From Allosphingosinicella deserti (GTDB lineage Bacteria > Pseudomonadota > Alphaproteobacteria > Sphingomonadales > Sphingomonadaceae): 64,000 bases of DNA. Location: assembly GCF_003012735.1 (NCBI RefSeq), contig NZ_PXYI01000004.1, positions 124,001-188,000 on the forward strand. The letters run 5' to 3'. Positions within the stretch are counted from its first letter, which is position 1. Each line of letters starts with the position of its first letter. This document shows, in pieces, positions 60,615-64,000 of the stretch. The position numbers and the translations under genes are program-made. Below the pieces are notes generated by a model that worked only from the letters and a program-made list of their open reading frames with translations, was not told the origin of the DNA and did no database searches.

Positions 60615-61811
60615 ATGCAATTGCAGCGTGGGGCTAACACGCCCGTTGACGGGGACAGCGTGCGGGTGCGGCTGAACCTCGGCGCGGGTGCCACCGACGT
60701 TTCGGCCTATCTGCTCGGCGCCGAAGGCAAGGTCCGCGGCGATCACGACATGGTCTTCTACAATCAGCCCGAGGCGGCGAATGGCGCTGTCCGGCTGACC
60801 AAGGAAGCGTCCGGGATCGTCTTCGACGTCCGTCTCGGCAATCTGCCTGGCGAGGTCGTGCGGATCGTCTTCTGTGTCACCGCCGACGCAGCGGCGGGCA
60901 CGCTGAATCTTTCCAGTCTCGGCTCGGCCGCGATCGTCGTCGAAGGCAGCGGCGGCATTGTGGCTGCGGAATTTCGGCCCGATCTTGCCACCGCTACCGA
61001 GGCGGCGATGACGTTCGGCGAACTCTACCGTCGCGGGGATTCCTGGAAGTTTCGCGCCGTGGGCCAGGGCTTTAACGGTGGATTGGCTCCGCTTGCTCGA
61101 TCGTTCGGGATCGACGTTGCCGATGCGCCGCCGCCCGCACCGGCTCCGCCTCAGCCGGCTCCGCCGCCCGCACCTCCACCTCCGCCTCCACCTCCACCTC
61201 CGCCTCCTCCGCGGCCCGTCAGCCTCTCCAAGGTAAGCCTCGAGAAGCGGGGCCAGTCGGTGAGCCTTGAGAAGCGGGGCGCAAGCTTCGGTCAGATCCT
61301 GATCAACCTGAACTGGTCGCGCGGTCGGCGCGGCTTTTTCGGCGGGAGCGCGGTGGATCTCGATCTCGGCTGTCTTCTCGAGATGGCCGATGGACGCAAA
61401 AGCGTCGTCCAGGCACTCGGCCGGATGTTCGGAAGCTACAATGATCCGCCATTCATCGGGCTCGACGGCGATGATCGGACGGGGGACGTCTCGCAGGGCG
61501 AGAACATGCGGATCAATGGTACGCATTGGAACCAGATCCGCAGGGTGGCGGTATTTGCGAACATCTACGACGGCGCGCCCAACTGGCAGCAGACGGATGG
61601 CGTGGTCACCGTGACGATGCCGGATCAGCCGCCGATCGAAGTTCGCATGACGGAGGGGCGCAACGATCGCAGGCTCTGCGGCATCGTGCTTCTCGAAAAT
61701 GACGGCGGAACGCTGAAGGTAACCCGGATCGTGGACTATTACCGCGATCAGAGCGAACTCGACCGGGCGCATGGCTGGGGCCTGCGCTGGGTCGCGGGCA
61801 GCAAGGATTGA
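60615..61811 (+). CDS. double TerD-domain protein with polyproline linker (TerA-like)
   Basis: 398 residues. The N-terminal TerD-like domain (RLNLGAGATDVSAYLLGAEG, then [34 protein letters not shown]) is followed by a linker of almost pure proline (about 175-205). The C-terminal half is a TerA-type beta domain (QSVSLEKRGASFGQILINLNWS, DLDLGCLLEM, GLDGDDRTGDVSQGENMRI). Fits TerA-like members of Ter operons. The proline run is encoded by simple CCN repeats (about 61130-61216), prone to length change. Follows terD by 15 bases. Confidence 0.82.
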   Translation: MQLQRGANTPVDGDSVRVRLNLGAGATDVSAYLLGAEGKVRGDHDMVFYNQPEAANGAVRLTKEASGIVFDVRLGNLPGEVVRIVFCVTADAAAGTLNLSSLGSAAIVVEGSGGIVAAEFRPDLATATEAAMTFGELYRRGDSWKFRAVGQGFNGGLAPLARSFGIDVADAPPPAPAPPQPAPPPAPPPPPPPPPPPPPRPVSLSKVSLEKRGQSVSLEKRGASFGQILINLNWSRGRRGFFGGSAVDLDLGCLLEMADGRKSVVQALGRMFGSYNDPPFIGLDGDDRTGDVSQGENMRINGTHWNQIRRVAVFANIYDGAPNWQQTDGVVTVTMPDQPPIEVRMTEGRNDRRLCGIVLLENDGGTLKVTRIVDYYRDQSELDRAHGWGLRWVAGSKD

Positions 61812-61822
61812 GGGGACGAACG

Positions 61823-62914
61823 GTGCTGGCGTATTTCAGGGGTGCATTGCTCTTTACCGTGATCTGCCTCGGCCTTGCCGTTTGGCTCGGCTGGTCGACG
61901 ACGGGAACGATCGGCGGCACCGCCGGCATTCTCTGGATCGTGATCGTCCTCAGCGTCCTCGAAGTCTCGCTGTCGTTCGACAATGCGGTCGTCAACGCAG
62001 CGGTTCTGAAGGAAATGTCGCCGATCTGGCGCAAGCGGTTCCTCACCTGGGGCATCGCGATCGCGGTGTTCGGCATGCGCGTCTTCTTCCCCCTAGCGAT
62101 CGTTGCGATCGCGGCGCACCTCGGGCCGATCGAGGCGGTGAAGCTGGCGGCCGCCAATCCCGCCGAATATGAACGGATCATCACCGGGGCGCATGTGGGT
62201 ATCGCCGGCTTCGGCGGAGCCTTTCTCGCCATGGTCGGGCTCAAATTCTTCTTCGATCAGGACAAGGACGTTCACTGGATCGACGTCATCGAGCGTCGGC
62301 TCGCACGCCTCGCCTCGATCGACGCCGTCGAAATCGCGTTCGTTCTGCTCGCGCTCTACGGCATCTCCACCATGCTGCCGGGCGACGAACCGCATACGTT
62401 CCTGGTTGCCGGCGTCTTCGGCATTCTTGCCTACCTCGCCGTGGAAGCGGTGAACTCTTTGCTAGAGCCGGATGAGCACGCCGTCGCCGCCGGCGCGGCG
62501 CGGTCGGGCCTCGCCGGGTTCCTGTATCTCAACCTGCTCGATTCCGCCTTTTCGTTCGACGGGGTGATCGGCGCCTTCGCCTTGTCGAACAACATTTTCG
62601 TGATCGCGCTTGGCCTCGGCATCGGTGCGATGTTCGTCAGATCGATGACCATTCTCCTCGTCGACAAGGGCACGTTGGCCGAATATCGCTACCTCGAACA
62701 TGGCGCGTTCTGGGCGATCCTTGCGCTCGCCATCATCATGCTGCTCTCCGCCCGCTTCCACATCCCTGAAGTGATCACGGGCCTGATCGGCGCGATCCTG
62801 ATCGGCGCGTCCCTCTTCGCCTCGGCGCGGTACAACAAGCAGGAACATGCAAGCGGGGGGGCGCCGGAGCCCCATCAGCCGATCGGCCCGGGCGGGTCCA
62901 AGCTCGACGTCTGA
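61823..62914 (+). CDS. TerC-like integral membrane protein (DUF475)
   Basis: 363 residues, about nine transmembrane helices. SVLEVSLSFDNAVVNAAVLKEMS is the TerC/DUF475 signature with Asp in a helix; a second FSFDGVIGAFALSNNIFVIALGLGIGAMFVRSMT repeats it, giving two intramembrane Asp. TerC relatives assist metal homeostasis at the translocon. GTG at 61823 follows AGGGGA; the TTG at 61808 is less likely. Third gene of the Ter cluster, 11 bases after the TerA-like gene. Confidence 0.87.
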   Translation: MLAYFRGALLFTVICLGLAVWLGWSTTGTIGGTAGILWIVIVLSVLEVSLSFDNAVVNAAVLKEMSPIWRKRFLTWGIAIAVFGMRVFFPLAIVAIAAHLGPIEAVKLAAANPAEYERIITGAHVGIAGFGGAFLAMVGLKFFFDQDKDVHWIDVIERRLARLASIDAVEIAFVLLALYGISTMLPGDEPHTFLVAGVFGILAYLAVEAVNSLLEPDEHAVAAGAARSGLAGFLYLNLLDSAFSFDGVIGAFALSNNIFVIALGLGIGAMFVRSMTILLVDKGTLAEYRYLEHGAFWAILALAIIMLLSARFHIPEVITGLIGAILIGASLFASARYNKQEHASGGAPEPHQPIGPGGSKLDV

Positions 62915-63172
62915 CCGGACAGGAGGCCAGAACAGGGGACAATGCGGCAGTTCGGCCCGTTCCGACTTCACTCGGCCGCGGCGAGCTGTTGATCGCCGCC
63001 CAGGCAGAGGCGAGATTTCCGGCGTGACGATGGTTCTGGCATTCGGCAGAGTTCATCGGCACGGATAGGAATGCGAATGCCGCGTCGGCGAACAAGGTCG
63101 TGAGGCCTTGCTCAAGGCGCGCAAACATGGGTGTCAAATGTCGGCTGAGGCCGATTTCGGGAGCAGAAATAC

Positions 63173-63748
63173 GTGGCAATATCTCTTAGCAAGGGCGGAA
63201 ACGTCAGCCTCACCAAGGAAGCGCCGGGTCTGCGTTCGGTCCGGGTCGGTCTCGGCTGGGATCAGCGGGTAACGGACGGCTCTTCGTTCGATCTCGACGC
63301 GAGCGTCTTCCTGCTCGGAGAGAATGGCCGGGTGCGTTCCGATGCCGATTTCGTCTTCTTCAACAATCTCCAGGGCGCCGGCGGCGCCGTCGTCCACCAT
63401 GGCGACAACCTCACCGGCCTTGGCGAGGGTGATGACGAGGTGGTCACGGTTCACATCGACCAGGTGCCAGCCGATCTCACGAAGATCACCTTCGCGGTGA
63501 CCATCTACGAAGGCACCGAGCGCCGGCAGAATTTCGGCATGGTTTCGAATGCCTTCATCCGGGTCGTCAATGCCGAGGGCGGCGTCGAGCTCGCGCGCTA
63601 CGATCTTTCGGAAGATGCCTCCACCGAAACCGCAATGGTCTTCGGCGAGCTCTACCGGCATGGTGCCGAGTGGAAGTTCCGGGCTGTCGGCCAGGGATTC
63701 AACGGCGGCCTTGGGCCGCTCGCGCAATCCTACGGCGTCAACGTCTGA
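63173..63748 (+). CDS. terD: TerD-family stress protein (second copy)
   Basis: 191 residues, the canonical form: [18 protein letters not shown], then [64 protein letters not shown] and the conserved end [20 protein letters not shown]. All calcium-loop Asp residues are present. GTG start. A 258-base gap separates it from the TerC-like gene, so it may have its own promoter in 62915-63172, where nothing else was recognised. Confidence 0.93.
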   Translation: MAISLSKGGNVSLTKEAPGLRSVRVGLGWDQRVTDGSSFDLDASVFLLGENGRVRSDADFVFFNNLQGAGGAVVHHGDNLTGLGEGDDEVVTVHIDQVPADLTKITFAVTIYEGTERRQNFGMVSNAFIRVVNAEGGVELARYDLSEDASTETAMVFGELYRHGAEWKFRAVGQGFNGGLGPLAQSYGVNV

Positions 63749-63798
63749 ACGGCCGTTGCGGGGCGCGCGCGATCGCCTGAAGAGCGGCTGAAACCGTG

Positions 63799-64000
63799 AT
63801 GCGGGAGATCGCAGCCGGAGAAAGGGTCTCCCTTCCGGGCGCTCAGCTCGAGATCGGCCTTGATGGACCGTCTCTCGACAGATTGGGGGCCGAGCTCGGT
63901 TCGATGCTCGTTGCCCTCGATGCGCGGCGGCAATGCTCCGCCGCGTTCCGGCCGCTCGACATCGGGGCACGCGAACTCCGGCCGGGCGCCGCGTTCGACG
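63799..64000 (+). CDS. further Ter-cluster gene, cut by window end
   Basis: An ATG at 63799 (GTG at 63796 is in frame too) opens a frame running past 64000. The visible 67 residues start REIAAGERVSLPGAQLEIGL, then LGAELGSMLVALDARRQCSA. The opening GERVSLPGAxLxI looks like the first strands of a TerA/TerD-like domain. It follows terD by 50 bases. Full identity needs the next sequence. Confidence 0.55.
   Translation, partial: MREIAAGERVSLPGAQLEIGLDGPSLDRLGAELGSMLVALDARRQCSAAFRPLDIGARELRPGAAFD

Noticed and set aside
61130-61216. Possible CRISPR or tandem repeat array
   Set aside because: The repetition is a coding CCN proline run inside one gene, without spacers.

Overview
The window is high-GC bacterial DNA from an alphaproteobacterium, most likely Sphingomonadales. 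The evidence is: a cyoABCD quinol oxidase operon fused to surf1 and a RegB/RegA-type redox two-component pair; CpdR next to an N-formylglutamate amidohydrolase and tRNA-Val(GAC); a SapC-family protein; a TonB-box-like 'VVTGxR' motif in non-receptor proteins; and many small conserved proteins of sphingomonad type. It reads as chromosome, with one degraded phage-derived patch and a stress operon entering at the right edge. Names come from motif recognition only; no database search was run.

Left part (1-8.1 kb): a quinone-reductase-like flavoprotein divergent from a LysR regulator. Next comes a phage remnant on the minus strand with o-spanin, i-spanin, a trypsin-like protease and a truncated endolysin. 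A long perfect inverted repeat separates it from a divergent XRE repressor. Small phage-like and hypothetical genes follow.

8.4-24.8 kb: housekeeping and accessory genes. These include an ACT-domain protein, a type B carboxylesterase, tRNA hydroxylase TrhO, a glutathione-transferase-like protein, 3-methyladenine glycosylase, an unusual lipoprotein SDR, a MarR-GNAT fusion, an SPL-type radical SAM enzyme, a TM2 protein, a TetR-GFA-DUF6958 operon and an M24 peptidase. A secreted-protein gene here appears to carry a one-base frameshift.

25-33 kb: a GAF-PAS histidine kinase; an ECF sigma / VWA lipoprotein / TPR membrane protein cluster; a second frameshifted small membrane-protein gene; and a MarR-enoyl-CoA hydratase operon.

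33.5-45.6 kb: a WYL regulator, two DUF1080 proteins and a Tat-exported Gfo/Idh/MocA oxidoreductase (probably keto-sugar or glycoside metabolism). Then a phosphoribosyltransferase-kinase-like fusion directly before a short Mfd paralogue, a RhlE-type helicase with a long disordered tail, and a SapC protein.

45.9-59.8 kb: a candidate small RNA with promoter, hairpins and terminator; the amidohydrolase, CpdR and tRNA-Val; an MFS transporter; the cyo-surf1-regBA respiratory block; a threonine-aldolase-like enzyme; and a MASE1-PAS-GGDEF diguanylate cyclase.

60-64 kb: a tellurite/stress (Ter) operon with two TerD proteins, a double TerD-domain protein with a polyproline linker, a TerC-like DUF475 membrane protein and a further gene cut by the right edge.
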